The position numbers and the translations under genes are program-made. Shown one piece after another: positions 1-6,455 of a stretch of DNA of 6,455 nucleotides. Position 1 is the stretch's first letter, and each line of letters begins with the position of its first letter. Below the pieces are notes generated by a model. It had not been told where the DNA came from, did no database searches, and saw only the letters and a list, made by a program, of their open reading frames with translations. The DNA is taken from assembly GCA_021160155.1 (NCBI GenBank), contig JAGHDB010000223.1:1-6455 (forward strand), read 5' to 3'. Origin of the DNA: Bacteroidales bacterium. GTDB lineage: Bacteria; Bacteroidota; Bacteroidia; Bacteroidales; UBA12481.

Positions 1-1740
1 GGCATCCACAGACATCCCGATGGTCAGGATAATCCCGGCAATCCCCGGAAGGGTGAGTACCGCTCCCAGTGAGGCCAGTACCCCCATAATCAGAAAGACG
101 TTAACCAAAAGGGCTACATCTGACACAAATCCAGCCTTGTTGTAATAGAAAACCATATACACCAGAACGATCAGGAAGGCGATCAGAAAAGAGATCAAAC
201 CCGAATTAATGGATTCATGCCCCAGAGACGGACCAACCACACTTTCCTGAACAATTACGGCCGGAGCATCCATCTTACCCACATTCAGAATATTTGCAAG
301 GTCCTGAGCCTCTTCCACCGTCATATTCCCTCCCGAAATTGAAGAGCGACCTCCGGAGATCTCACCCTGCACGGTCGGTGAAGACCGGACGTATCCGTCA
401 AGCACGATGGCAATGGAACGACCCACATTATCTTTGGTCAACCGTTGCCAGGTTCTGGCACCCTCTGCATTCATCAACAGGGTCACCTCAGGTTTTCCTG
501 ACATATCATAATCCTGCCTTGCCCGCTGAACCACAGAACCATCCAGGGCAGCTTTACCGTCCCGGCTGGTTACTTTAATGGCATGCAACGCAAAGGTTTC
601 CGGGTTGTTAGGCAGAGGTTTGGCCGACCAGTAAAACCGCACGTTAGAGGGGAAAATCGACCGTATCCGCGGCATATTCAAAATGGTATTCACCCGTGCA
701 GTATCCCTGAAATGGGCAAAACCCACAATAGAACCCGGGAAAAACTGGGTGCCGTTTGAATTTGGTTTTAACAGGGCCCACAAAGGATAATTCTCGGCAA
801 ATTGTTCCAGGTCTGAAGATTTATTAGCAGCAGTAGTATCTTTTTCCAGTTTGTCAAGCAGACTCTGCCGTGTGGTATCAGACTTGGCTAGTGTAGTATC
901 TTTCTGTGGTTTAGTTTGGTCCTTACTCTGGGCAATAGAGTCAGTGGTCTGCTTCAATCCCTGGTTGATCTCTTTCAGACGCGCATTGGCATCCTGAAAA
1001 AACTGCGCCAGTTCAGGGTTTTCATAAGTCTCCCAGAACTCGAGTTTGGCAGCCACCTGCAACAATTTCCTGACCCTTTCAGGTTCTTTGATACCCGGCA
1101 GCTCAATCAGCACACGACCGGCAGTCCCCAGCTCCTGAAAACTGGGCTGGGCCACACCAAACTGGTCAATCCTGGCTCTCAGGATTTTTATACTGTTTTG
1201 AATGGCAGCGTTGGTCTCTTTACTCAATACACTCAGTACCTCATCGTTTGTGGAGTTATAAGAGATTTGGTCGCGCAATTCCATGGTATTAAAAATCGCT
1301 GCCAAACGCCCGTTAGGATCCACTGTCTGAAATGCCTGCCCGAACAGTGTTACAAAATCAGTCTGACTGGTTTTCTGCATCTGACGGGCTAATAAAAGAG
1401 CCTTATTGAAAGTAGTATCTTTCGAATGATTCGCAAGTGAACGAATCAGATTCTCCACAGAAACTTCAAGTGTAACGTTCATTCCACCTTTCAGGTCAAG
1501 CCCCAGGTTAAACTCCCTCTCCTGGCAATCCCGGTAGGTGTATTTTTTTAAGCCAAGAAAATTATAAACCGGTACCCCGGCTATGGAATCTTTATAAAAA
1601 GTTTTTTTTTGAGGATCTCCCTGCGCATAATCATTTGCCTTCTTTTCAATTCTGAATGTTACAAAAGTAAATGACAGCTGATAGAGGGACACCAATGCCA
1701 AAGTTATTGCTAAAAGCCTGATTGCTCCTTTATTACGCAT
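1..1740 (-). CDS. secD: Protein translocase subunit SecD, probable N-terminal half of a SecDF fusion; 3' end cut by the window
   Basis: Inner-membrane accessory subunit of the Sec translocon, which uses the proton gradient to help pull secreted proteins into the periplasm. The frame is open for 580 codons from ATG at 1740 to the window edge. Seen in order: a first membrane segment (about residues 6-27), the SecD signature GLDLKGGM (80-87), a large periplasmic P1 region with RIDQFGV and the LIELPGI motif, a hydrophilic linker (about 258-308), the IVLDGYV and SGG motifs before the membrane, VVGPSLG (501-507), membrane segments at about 512-533 and 541-563, then GMSVDA at the cut. By family knowledge the Asp of this VDA motif (579) lies in the fourth membrane segment and belongs to the proton path. 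It is about 60 residues longer to this point than E. coli SecD, largely because of the linker. The SecF half is inferred from Bacteroidota habit and is not visible. No Shine-Dalgarno precedes the start; the hydrophobic N-terminus beginning MRNKGAIR supports it. Confidence 0.96.
   Translation of the reverse strand, partial: MRNKGAIRLLAITLALVSLYQLSFTFVTFRIEKKANDYAQGDPQKKTFYKDSIAGVPVYNFLGLKKYTYRDCQEREFNLGLDLKGGMNVTLEVSVENLIRSLANHSKDTTFNKALLLARQMQKTSQTDFVTLFGQAFQTVDPNGRLAAIFNTMELRDQISYNSTNDEVLSVLSKETNAAIQNSIKILRARIDQFGVAQPSFQELGTAGRVLIELPGIKEPERVRKLLQVAAKLEFWETYENPELAQFFQDANARLKEINQGLKQTTDSIAQSKDQTKPQKDTTLAKSDTTRQSLLDKLEKDTTAANKSSDLEQFAENYPLWALLKPNSNGTQFFPGSIVGFAHFRDTARVNTILNMPRIRSIFPSNVRFYWSAKPLPNNPETFALHAIKVTSRDGKAALDGSVVQRARQDYDMSGKPEVTLLMNAEGARTWQRLTKDNVGRSIAIVLDGYVRSSPTVQGEISGGRSSISGGNMTVEEAQDLANILNVGKMDAPAVIVQESVVGPSLGHESINSGLISFLIAFLIVLVYMVFYYNKAGFVSDVALLVNVFLIMGVLASLGAVLTLPGIAGIILTIGMSVDA
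833..903 (-). repeat. Repeated 11-base KDTT-coding unit in the SecD linker
   Basis: The plus-strand 11-mer gtagtatcttt occurs at 833-843 and 893-903. Read on the minus strand it encodes Lys-Asp-Thr-Thr at residues 300-303 and 280-283. A related Ser-Asp-Thr-Thr lies between them at 287-290. A third exact copy sits outside the linker at 1412-1422 (residues 107-110). The units are in frame but irregularly spaced, so this is a degenerate low-complexity segment and not a clean tandem array. Confidence 0.5.
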
Positions 1741-1791
1741 TTGTTTCAGGATTTAATTTAATCGTCGTAAATCTGTTCGTTTTTGAACGCG

Positions 1792-1799
1792 CAAATATA
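1792..1799 (-). promoter_or_regulatory. Bacteroidota-type -7 element (TATATTTG) upstream of secD
   Basis: The minus strand reads TATATTTG, an exact match to the TAnnTTTG -7 consensus of Bacteroidota primary sigma factors. Its last base is 52 bases upstream of the secD ATG, giving a leader of roughly 45 bases. No good TTG -33 element is present at the usual spacing; only a TTTT run lies about 22 bases further upstream. It lies just downstream of the terminator that closes the exporter operon, the expected place for a fresh promoter. Confidence 0.55.
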
Positions 1800-1821
1800 T
1801 GGAATTTATTTAAATATTGCT

Positions 1822-1853
1822 AAAACAAAAGGCAACCACTACCGGTTGCCTTT
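1822..1853 (-). terminator. Intrinsic terminator after the exporter operon
   Basis: On the minus strand AAAGGCAACC, a six-base loop, and GGTTGCCTTT form a perfect 10-base-pair stem (plus-strand arms 1828-1837 and 1844-1853). The 3' arm runs into TTTTGTTTT (1830 down to 1822). It starts 22 bases after the stop codon of the TolC-family gene and before the secD promoter, so it separates the two transcription units. The reverse direction has only a short T run (ttt then c), so it is probably one-directional. Confidence 0.88.
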
Positions 1854-1875
1854 CACCTGAAAACAGGGGAACCCG

Positions 1876-3366
1876 TTAATCCAGTAATGTGTTGAAATCC
1901 TCTTCCAGCGGTTGATCTTTTTCAAAGTCCCAAAGCGTGGTCTTTCTGATGTTGTAGTAATAATTCCAATAGGTTCTCATGGCAAGCACATAAGAATTAA
2001 TGGTCTCGTCCTTGCTTTGAAGCGCATCATTGAGTTTCAGTACATCCAAAGACCCGATCATAAATTTCTGTTTGGTGATGTCATAGCGTATCTGTGACAG
2101 GGATTTTCGTTTTTCAGCCAAAATCAGCTGATCATCCTGCATATTGAACTGCATGACCTGCAAATAGATATTCTGGTCGAAATCGATTTTTTGTTGCTCA
2201 ACCGACAATTCCACTACGTCCCGGCTTGATTCGGCCATCCGCAGCATACCCTTTCGTCGTCCCCAGTCAAGAATCGGCACCTTAACCCCAATCGTTAGAC
2301 GCTGCGATTGTTGCGGATTCAGATACGCCTCCCGTAAATCCTTACCTCGCTGGGTGAGCCCGTAAGCCGCAAAAAGATCGGCATTGAACCGGGCATTGGC
2401 CCTTGCCCGAGCAATACCCTGCTCAGCCTGCAGAATTTGCCGCTCCATTGAAAGCATCTGCGGATTATTCTCCCGGGCATGTTGCATCGCCTGATCCACG
2501 TCGATTTCCAGATTAGGGATATCCATTGTCGCACTCAGTTCTAAGTCGATCTTATCATTGAACCCAAGAAAGGTGCGGATATTGGATTTTTTTACCTCCA
2601 GATTCAACCTGCTTTTTGTTAATGCATCTGCAGAAGTTAATTGGTTAATCTCCATCTGAAGCAACTCTCCCTTATCGATCATTCCCAGTTCATAGCGCCC
2701 CTGTGCAATTTTATACAGGGTATCATTATTGGCCAGATTATACTCCTGTTTGGTCACTTCCATCTGTGCGGCAAGCAGATCATAAAAATATTGCACTGCC
2801 CGGAGGTTGACATTCTCCATGGCTTCGATATAATTTTTTTTTGCCTCTTCATACTTTAAAGGTTCGATTTTCTTCTCCCATTTAAATTCATTGTAAGAAA
2901 AAAGAGGCTGACTAAAACCAATACTGATGGGAGTTGACATGAGCGAAGCCGGATCACCGGTCAGCAAATCCAGACGTCCCAATTCTGAATTGACAAAGAT
3001 TCTGCCTCCCGTGAACGGCACATTTTGATTGATCGAAAAACTTAAGCTTGAATTCAATCGTTTGGTTTCGGCATATTTTTCAATCCATTGGCCATTTTCA
3101 TACACTGCGTCTTTAGTGATGGCCCGGGTCAGATCAACCAAATCGGCATTCAGTGAGAGGGAAGGCAGGTAATTAGCTTTATAAGCACGATATTCCCAGT
3201 AATTCTGACGGAAACGATGTTTAGCCAACAGGGCTTCAAGAGAGTTTTCATGAGCCAGTTGAATAACATCATTAAGTTTCAGTATTCTTACCGACGGAGC
3301 CTGACTAAAGAGACAAAGAGGAAAAATCAGAGTAATTGCAATTAAAATAGATCGTCGTCTGAACAT
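1876..3366 (-). CDS. TolC-family outer membrane efflux protein
   Basis: Outer membrane channel of a tripartite exporter; family members form trimers with a beta-barrel in the outer membrane and a long alpha-helical tunnel in the periplasm. The 496-residue length is normal for the family. Residues 1-22 form a signal peptide: RRR, a hydrophobic core, then LFSQ, with cleavage probably near Gln22-Ala23. Cys18 does not sit in a proper lipobox, so a lipoprotein is unlikely. Two tandem outer-membrane-factor repeats follow (about 28-270 and 285-475). Each opens with a helix carrying a conserved Asn-Ser or Asn-Pro (ENSLEALLA, ENNPQML) and reaches a strand motif with Pro and Gly-Gly-Arg or Gly-Arg-Arg (PFTGGR at 117-122, PILDWGRR at 364-371). 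It is the last gene of the operon, 30 bases after the permease, and is followed by a terminator. The substrate cannot be read from the sequence. Confidence 0.95.
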   Translation of the reverse strand: MFRRRSILIAITLIFPLCLFSQAPSVRILKLNDVIQLAHENSLEALLAKHRFRQNYWEYRAYKANYLPSLSLNADLVDLTRAITKDAVYENGQWIEKYAETKRLNSSLSFSINQNVPFTGGRIFVNSELGRLDLLTGDPASLMSTPISIGFSQPLFSYNEFKWEKKIEPLKYEEAKKNYIEAMENVNLRAVQYFYDLLAAQMEVTKQEYNLANNDTLYKIAQGRYELGMIDKGELLQMEINQLTSADALTKSRLNLEVKKSNIRTFLGFNDKIDLELSATMDIPNLEIDVDQAMQHARENNPQMLSMERQILQAEQGIARARANARFNADLFAAYGLTQRGKDLREAYLNPQQSQRLTIGVKVPILDWGRRKGMLRMAESSRDVVELSVEQQKIDFDQNIYLQVMQFNMQDDQLILAEKRKSLSQIRYDITKQKFMIGSLDVLKLNDALQSKDETINSYVLAMRTYWNYYYNIRKTTLWDFEKDQPLEEDFNTLLD

Positions 3367-3396
3367 GATTCTTAATTATTTATCTGATGTTGAACT

Positions 3397-4767
3397 TTAT
3401 GTAGAACGTAGTGAAACAACCGGATCCTGATCTGCCGCGCGTTTCGCCGGCAGATAGCCAAAAATGATCCCCACCGCTGCAGATACACCAAAGGCAATCA
3501 GCACCGAAACCGGGGTTATAATGGTCAGTATTCCTGCAAAATGAGTAATCAACCGTGCCATAATAAATCCCAGCACAACCCCGATCAGACCACCCACAAT
3601 GCTGATCAGAATCGATTCGGCAAGAAACTGAAAAATAATATCCTTTCGGGTCGCACCAATAGCCTGCCGGGTGCCAATTTCTCTTACCCGCTCCATGACT
3701 GAAGCCAGCATGATATTCATAATACCGATACCTCCCACAATCAGGGAGATGCTGGCAATGGCCCCAAGTACAATATTAAAAATATCTTTGGTTCGTTGTT
3801 GCTGTTTCAACAATAATTCAGGAACCGTGATCTTGAAATCAGCCACTCCGTTGTGCCGTCTCAACATCATGCGGGTGAGGATTTCCGTAGTGGGTTGAAG
3901 TTGATCGGTTTCATATACCTGCACCACAACTTTATCCAACTGATGATAGTTTAATACAGAGGTAGTTCCCTGGTCAGATCCCGTGATGATTGTTTCCGAG
4001 ATCCTTCCTCTTCCAAACATTCGCATTGAAGTGATCTCGGGTAGTTTAACATTTACCAGAGCACGGTTCATGTAGCGAATCAGCATTGTTTTTGAAGGGA
4101 TAAATACCTGGTCATTGGTATTGCTGATCCCCAGTCCGGCCGACGATGAAGAAACCATAACCTCCCTGGGTCGTAATATACCGATGACACGCAACCAGTT
4201 GTGTCCGGCTTTAATGAATTTACCGAGAGGATTCTCTGCCGGAAATAACAATGCGGCAACGTTAGAACCGATAACCGCTACGGCTTGCCCGGTCTCTTCA
4301 TGGATCGGTCTAAACAGGATGCCTTTATTGAGTTTAAGGTTAAACAAAGAAAAATAAGAGGGATCTACCCCCATTAATACCGTAGGACGACGCACTTGAT
4401 TATGCTGGACAAAAGTGTTTAGCTGAATCTCGGAACTTATCTGTTTTACAGTGGGTAACACCTCCTTTATTGCAGCCACATCCAAAAGATTGAGCCCCCC
4501 GGAGAATTTTTTAGTCTCCTTTTTTTCATCTTTCTGATCGCTATTTGCCGTTTGATCTATGATCGGTTCAACAATGATATTATTAACTCCGACCAGTTTG
4601 ATCTGGTCAAGTATCTCTTTCTGTGCCCCCGTGCCAATAGCCAGCATGCTGATAACCGCCCCCACACCAAAAATAATTCCCAGGGCCGTCAGAACGGATT
4701 TCAGTTTATTGGCTATTATTGCCTCAACAGCAATAATGATGTCATGAAAATATTTTCTGAAAAACAT
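3397..4767 (-). CDS. MacB/FtsX-family ABC transporter permease without ATPase domain
   Basis: Inner-membrane permease of a MacB-like mechanotransmission exporter, 456 residues with this start. A short amphipathic helix (1-20) leads into membrane segment 1 (about 25-45), then a large MacB-type periplasmic domain (about 50-325), then segments 2-4 (about 330-353, 378-405 and 417-437). The FtsX signature is clear: IVGGIGIMNIMLASV (343-357), ERVREIGTRQAIGA (359-372) and GYLPAKRAADQDPV (437-450). The EREIG-like loop after segment 2 is the part that docks on the ATPase in MacB and looks intact. E. coli MacB carries its ATPase at the N-terminus; none is present here. I chose ATG 4767, 10 bases after the adaptor's stop. 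An in-frame ATG at 4833 would add 22 polar residues and overlap the adaptor gene by 56 bases. Residues about 235-279 look like an insertion relative to E. coli MacB. Substrate unknown. Confidence 0.93.
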   Translation of the reverse strand: MFFRKYFHDIIIAVEAIIANKLKSVLTALGIIFGVGAVISMLAIGTGAQKEILDQIKLVGVNNIIVEPIIDQTANSDQKDEKKETKKFSGGLNLLDVAAIKEVLPTVKQISSEIQLNTFVQHNQVRRPTVLMGVDPSYFSLFNLKLNKGILFRPIHEETGQAVAVIGSNVAALLFPAENPLGKFIKAGHNWLRVIGILRPREVMVSSSSAGLGISNTNDQVFIPSKTMLIRYMNRALVNVKLPEITSMRMFGRGRISETIITGSDQGTTSVLNYHQLDKVVVQVYETDQLQPTTEILTRMMLRRHNGVADFKITVPELLLKQQQRTKDIFNIVLGAIASISLIVGGIGIMNIMLASVMERVREIGTRQAIGATRKDIIFQFLAESILISIVGGLIGVVLGFIMARLITHFAGILTIITPVSVLIAFGVSAAVGIIFGYLPAKRAADQDPVVSLRST

Positions 4768-4777
4768 CGATACAGAC

Positions 4778-6256
4778 TTATCGTTGAATACGAGTTTTAA
4801 CTGATCCGCTCTGTCCGCTACGGCTATTCCCACTCTTACCGGATAAAGATCTGCTTCGCATCATCTGTTGTATCTTGGCACGATCAACCCCGGCCGGCAA
4901 TGAACCTCTTTTTATCCGTCCCATCTCATCCATCCGTTTCTGTTGCATTTCGTGCATCCGCTGAGCTGCTTCCTTTCTGCGTTTCTCTTCTTCAATCTTT
5001 CTTTTTTTAACCTTCTCGTATACATCCATCCCTGCAAAATCCCACTCATCCCCCTTTTCCGGTACCGTCAGATAGATGTTGTCACCCGCCGAAAGACCAT
5101 CCAGCACGACAATGTAATTTTCATTGGCTTCGCCAAGATCTACTATCTGTCTCACTTTCTTATCGGCCCGGTACACATAAGACATTGAATCTGTATTATG
5201 CACCGTTTCAAGAGGTATATACAAAACATCTTCGAAAGAATTTGTTTTGATCTGATTAATGGTGGTCATAGCCGGCCGCAGGGTGGTATCGCTCTCATTA
5301 AGCAGAATTCGCACTTCAAATACTTTGGCATCAGAATTGGGTAATTGTTCCCCCACATTAGCCACTTCAGTCACCACACCGGTATATTGCCGGTCAGGGA
5401 AAGCATCCACCCCCACTATAACCGGCTGGTTAACCTTAACTTTACTGACATCAATCTCATTTACATAAGTGATAGAGATCATTTTGGTCAGGTCGGGCAA
5501 AGTAGCAATGACCGGATCCCATGGTGAGATGGTTGAACCGACTTTTCGCCTGCCCCCTCCCCAATCTCTTTTATAAATCACCATACCGTCCTGAGGTGCC
5601 TTAATCACAAAATGATTCAATACTTCAATCAGTTTATCCCGCCGTTCATACTGTCTTTTCAGAGCAATTGAGGTTTTGGTCATGGATGCTTCCGCCTGGT
5701 CTTTTTTCAGGCTGTAGTTCTTAACCGCTTGATCATAAGCCCGTTTGGCCTTATCCAGATTCATTTCAGCCTGCCGGATAGTGGCCGGAGGCTCATATTT
5801 TGACTGGTCAAGGATAATTCTGCGCTCTTCAAGCGCATATTCCAGATCTTTGATAGTATTCCGGTAATTCCTCAATTGCATGGTCGTATCCAGTTTGACC
5901 TGGAGAAAAGAGGCTTCATCCCGCTCAATCTGATCTTCCATACTTTGCAGTGAACTGGTTGCATCGGTGCGGTCAAGGGTTGCCACATAGTCACCCTTTT
6001 TTACCACGGTTCCCTCAGGAACCAAATCCACGATTTTTACATTGTGCACCCGTGCATCCCTCATATTCTCCGGCCCCCGAATACTGACCGAGTTCAGTGC
6101 TCTCAATTCACCGGTAGTACTCACCAATACATCAAACTGCCCCTGTTCAACTTTAACAATAACATCCACACTCTTATCTTTACGGGCAATACTGTAAATA
6201 AAAACAGCAGCCAGCACAACAAGAATTATGGCAATAAAAAACCAGCGTCTTTTCAT
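4778..6256 (-). CDS. Periplasmic adaptor (membrane fusion protein) of a tripartite exporter, HlyD/MacA type
   Basis: Adaptor expected to bridge the MacB-like permease and the TolC-family channel encoded just downstream. It is 492 residues, anchored by one N-terminal membrane segment (about 6-23, after MKRR). The two halves of the lipoyl/barrel-sandwich domain are VPEGTVVKKGDYVATLD (79-95) and VIKAPQDGMVIY (217-228). Between them lies a long helical hairpin (about 100-212), rich in Lys, Glu, Gln and Arg, that would contact the outer membrane channel. A beta-barrel region (about 257-335) contains YVNEIDVSKVKVNQPV, and a membrane-proximal part (about 340-400) contains LYIPLETV and LDGLSAGDNIYL. 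Odd feature: an extra C-terminal tail (about 405-492), first a highly charged helix, then a Ser/Gly/Arg-rich end. First gene of the operon; its stop is 10 bases before the permease start, suggesting translational coupling. RND-type adaptors look similar, but the permease neighbour points to an ABC exporter. Confidence 0.93.
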   Translation of the reverse strand: MKRRWFFIAIILVVLAAVFIYSIARKDKSVDVIVKVEQGQFDVLVSTTGELRALNSVSIRGPENMRDARVHNVKIVDLVPEGTVVKKGDYVATLDRTDATSSLQSMEDQIERDEASFLQVKLDTTMQLRNYRNTIKDLEYALEERRIILDQSKYEPPATIRQAEMNLDKAKRAYDQAVKNYSLKKDQAEASMTKTSIALKRQYERRDKLIEVLNHFVIKAPQDGMVIYKRDWGGGRRKVGSTISPWDPVIATLPDLTKMISITYVNEIDVSKVKVNQPVIVGVDAFPDRQYTGVVTEVANVGEQLPNSDAKVFEVRILLNESDTTLRPAMTTINQIKTNSFEDVLYIPLETVHNTDSMSYVYRADKKVRQIVDLGEANENYIVVLDGLSAGDNIYLTVPEKGDEWDFAGMDVYEKVKKRKIEEEKRRKEAAQRMHEMQQKRMDEMGRIKRGSLPAGVDRAKIQQMMRSRSLSGKSGNSRSGQSGSVKTRIQR

Positions 6257-6307
6257 CTCACAAACGGATTATTTAAACAATTCTCGAAATTCTTCACGAT
6301 TAAAACA

Positions 6308-6315
6308 CAAACATA
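6308..6315 (-). promoter_or_regulatory. Bacteroidota-type -7 element (TATGTTTG) upstream of the exporter operon
   Basis: The minus strand reads TATGTTTG, an exact TAnnTTTG match, in the short gap before the adaptor gene. Its last base is 52 bases upstream of the adaptor ATG, the same distance as for the secD element. A TTTT run about 20 bases further upstream could serve as a weak -33 region; there is no clear TTG at that position. It is the only candidate I see for starting the three-gene operon. Confidence 0.5.
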
Positions 6316-6322
6316 ATGTTTG
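6308..6322. promoter_or_regulatory. Perfect 15-base palindrome over the -7 element, candidate operator
   Basis: CAAACAT, a single central A at 6315, then ATGTTTG: two perfect 7-base arms. The palindrome covers the whole putative -7 element of the exporter operon and extends seven bases upstream of it. A dimeric repressor bound here would block transcription, which is common for efflux operons. No regulator gene is in the window. The arms are AT-rich and short, so chance is possible. Confidence 0.35.
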
Positions 6323-6363
6323 GCAAGCATATGATAAAAGGAGGTAGGATTAATTAGAGATTA

Positions 6364-6455
6364 TTAACAATTCTTAACAATATCAAGGATTTCATTAACA
6401 AACTCCCCGGCCGCAGCATTTGCCTGACGTATGTCCCGGGCCTCGGCATATACCC
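6364..6455 (-). CDS. C-terminal end of an unrecognised protein, 5' part outside the window
   Basis: An open minus-strand frame enters at the window edge and gives 29 residues before TAA at 6366-6364, followed directly by a second TAA. The fragment begins VYAEARDIRQ and ends LDIVKNC; it is alanine-rich, alternates charged and hydrophobic residues, and would form one or two amphipathic helices. I do not recognise the family. It does not resemble the C-terminus of an ABC ATPase, though 29 residues cannot exclude that. No hairpin terminator is visible between its stop and the exporter promoter, so some read-through into the exporter operon is possible. The call rests on sensible composition, the tandem stops and the shared orientation. 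Confidence 0.55.
   Translation of the reverse strand, partial: VYAEARDIRQANAAAGEFVNEILDIVKNC

Noticed and set aside
294..578. Plus-strand open frame of 94 codons
   Set aside because: Antisense to conserved SecD sequence (including the IVLDGYV and SGG motifs); low-complexity, proline-rich translation without family features.
916..1392. Plus-strand open frame of 158 codons
   Set aside because: It lies wholly within secD on the opposite strand, whose translation matches SecD motifs throughout. The plus-strand protein shows no recognisable motif, and no promoter is seen.
1769..1782. Short inverted repeat GTTC/GAAC in the secD leader
   Set aside because: Only four paired bases around a T-rich loop; too weak for a terminator or riboswitch, and no other structured leader is seen.
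2319..2534. Minus-strand open frame of 71 codons inside the TolC-family gene
   Set aside because: Out-of-frame shadow of a gene whose own frame is continuous and shows family motifs on both sides; no independent features.
3344..3366. Possible lipoprotein signal (Cys18) in the TolC-family protein
   Set aside because: The residues before the Cys are Phe-Pro-Leu, not a lipobox with small residues at -1. The LFSQ end suits ordinary signal peptidase I cleavage better.
6044..6316. Plus-strand open frame of 90 codons spanning the adaptor start
   Set aside because: Mostly antisense to the adaptor's N-terminus and leader; the translation is Asn/His/Thr-rich with no family features.
6336..6345. Plus-strand AAAGGAGGT, a perfect Shine-Dalgarno-like sequence
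   Set aside because: No start codon follows at a workable distance, and the downstream plus-strand sequence runs into stops. The genes here do not use Shine-Dalgarno sequences, so this is probably chance.

Overview
The window looks like a chromosomal segment from a member of the Bacteroidota. The evidence is indirect but consistent: promoter-like TAnnTTTG elements upstream of two genes, no Shine-Dalgarno sequence before any of the starts, a SecD protein with the hydrophilic insertion and layout expected of the SecDF fusion common in that phylum, and a TolC-family signal peptide ending in an LFSQ-type sequence. Base composition is moderate (mid-40s % GC by eye). Every gene I can support lies on the minus strand, so the window is best read from right to left.

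Right end (6455 to 6257): the last 29 codons of an unrecognised gene enter at the edge and stop at 6364 with a double TAA. About 107 bases follow, holding a TAnnTTTG promoter-like element that sits inside a perfect 15-base palindrome.

Centre (6256 to 1822): a tight three-gene operon encodes a tripartite envelope exporter. The order is a membrane-anchored periplasmic adaptor (HlyD/MacA type), a MacB/FtsX-family ABC permease, and a TolC-family outer membrane channel. The first two genes are 10 bases apart and the next two 30 bases apart. A strong intrinsic terminator follows the third gene. Together the products would span inner membrane, periplasm and outer membrane. The permease has no ATPase domain and no ATPase gene lies in the operon, so the energising subunit must come from elsewhere, or the protein works differently.

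Left end (1821 to 1): a second TAnnTTTG element precedes secD (probably secDF), which codes for the proton-driven auxiliary part of the Sec translocon. The window cuts it after 580 codons, within the fourth membrane segment.

No RNA gene, CRISPR array, insertion sequence or clear sign of horizontal transfer was seen. No stretch over 300 bases lacks a gene. I found no convincing new system. The most interesting points are the ATPase-less exporter operon, the palindrome over its promoter, the long charged tail of the adaptor, and an apparent periplasmic insertion in the permease.
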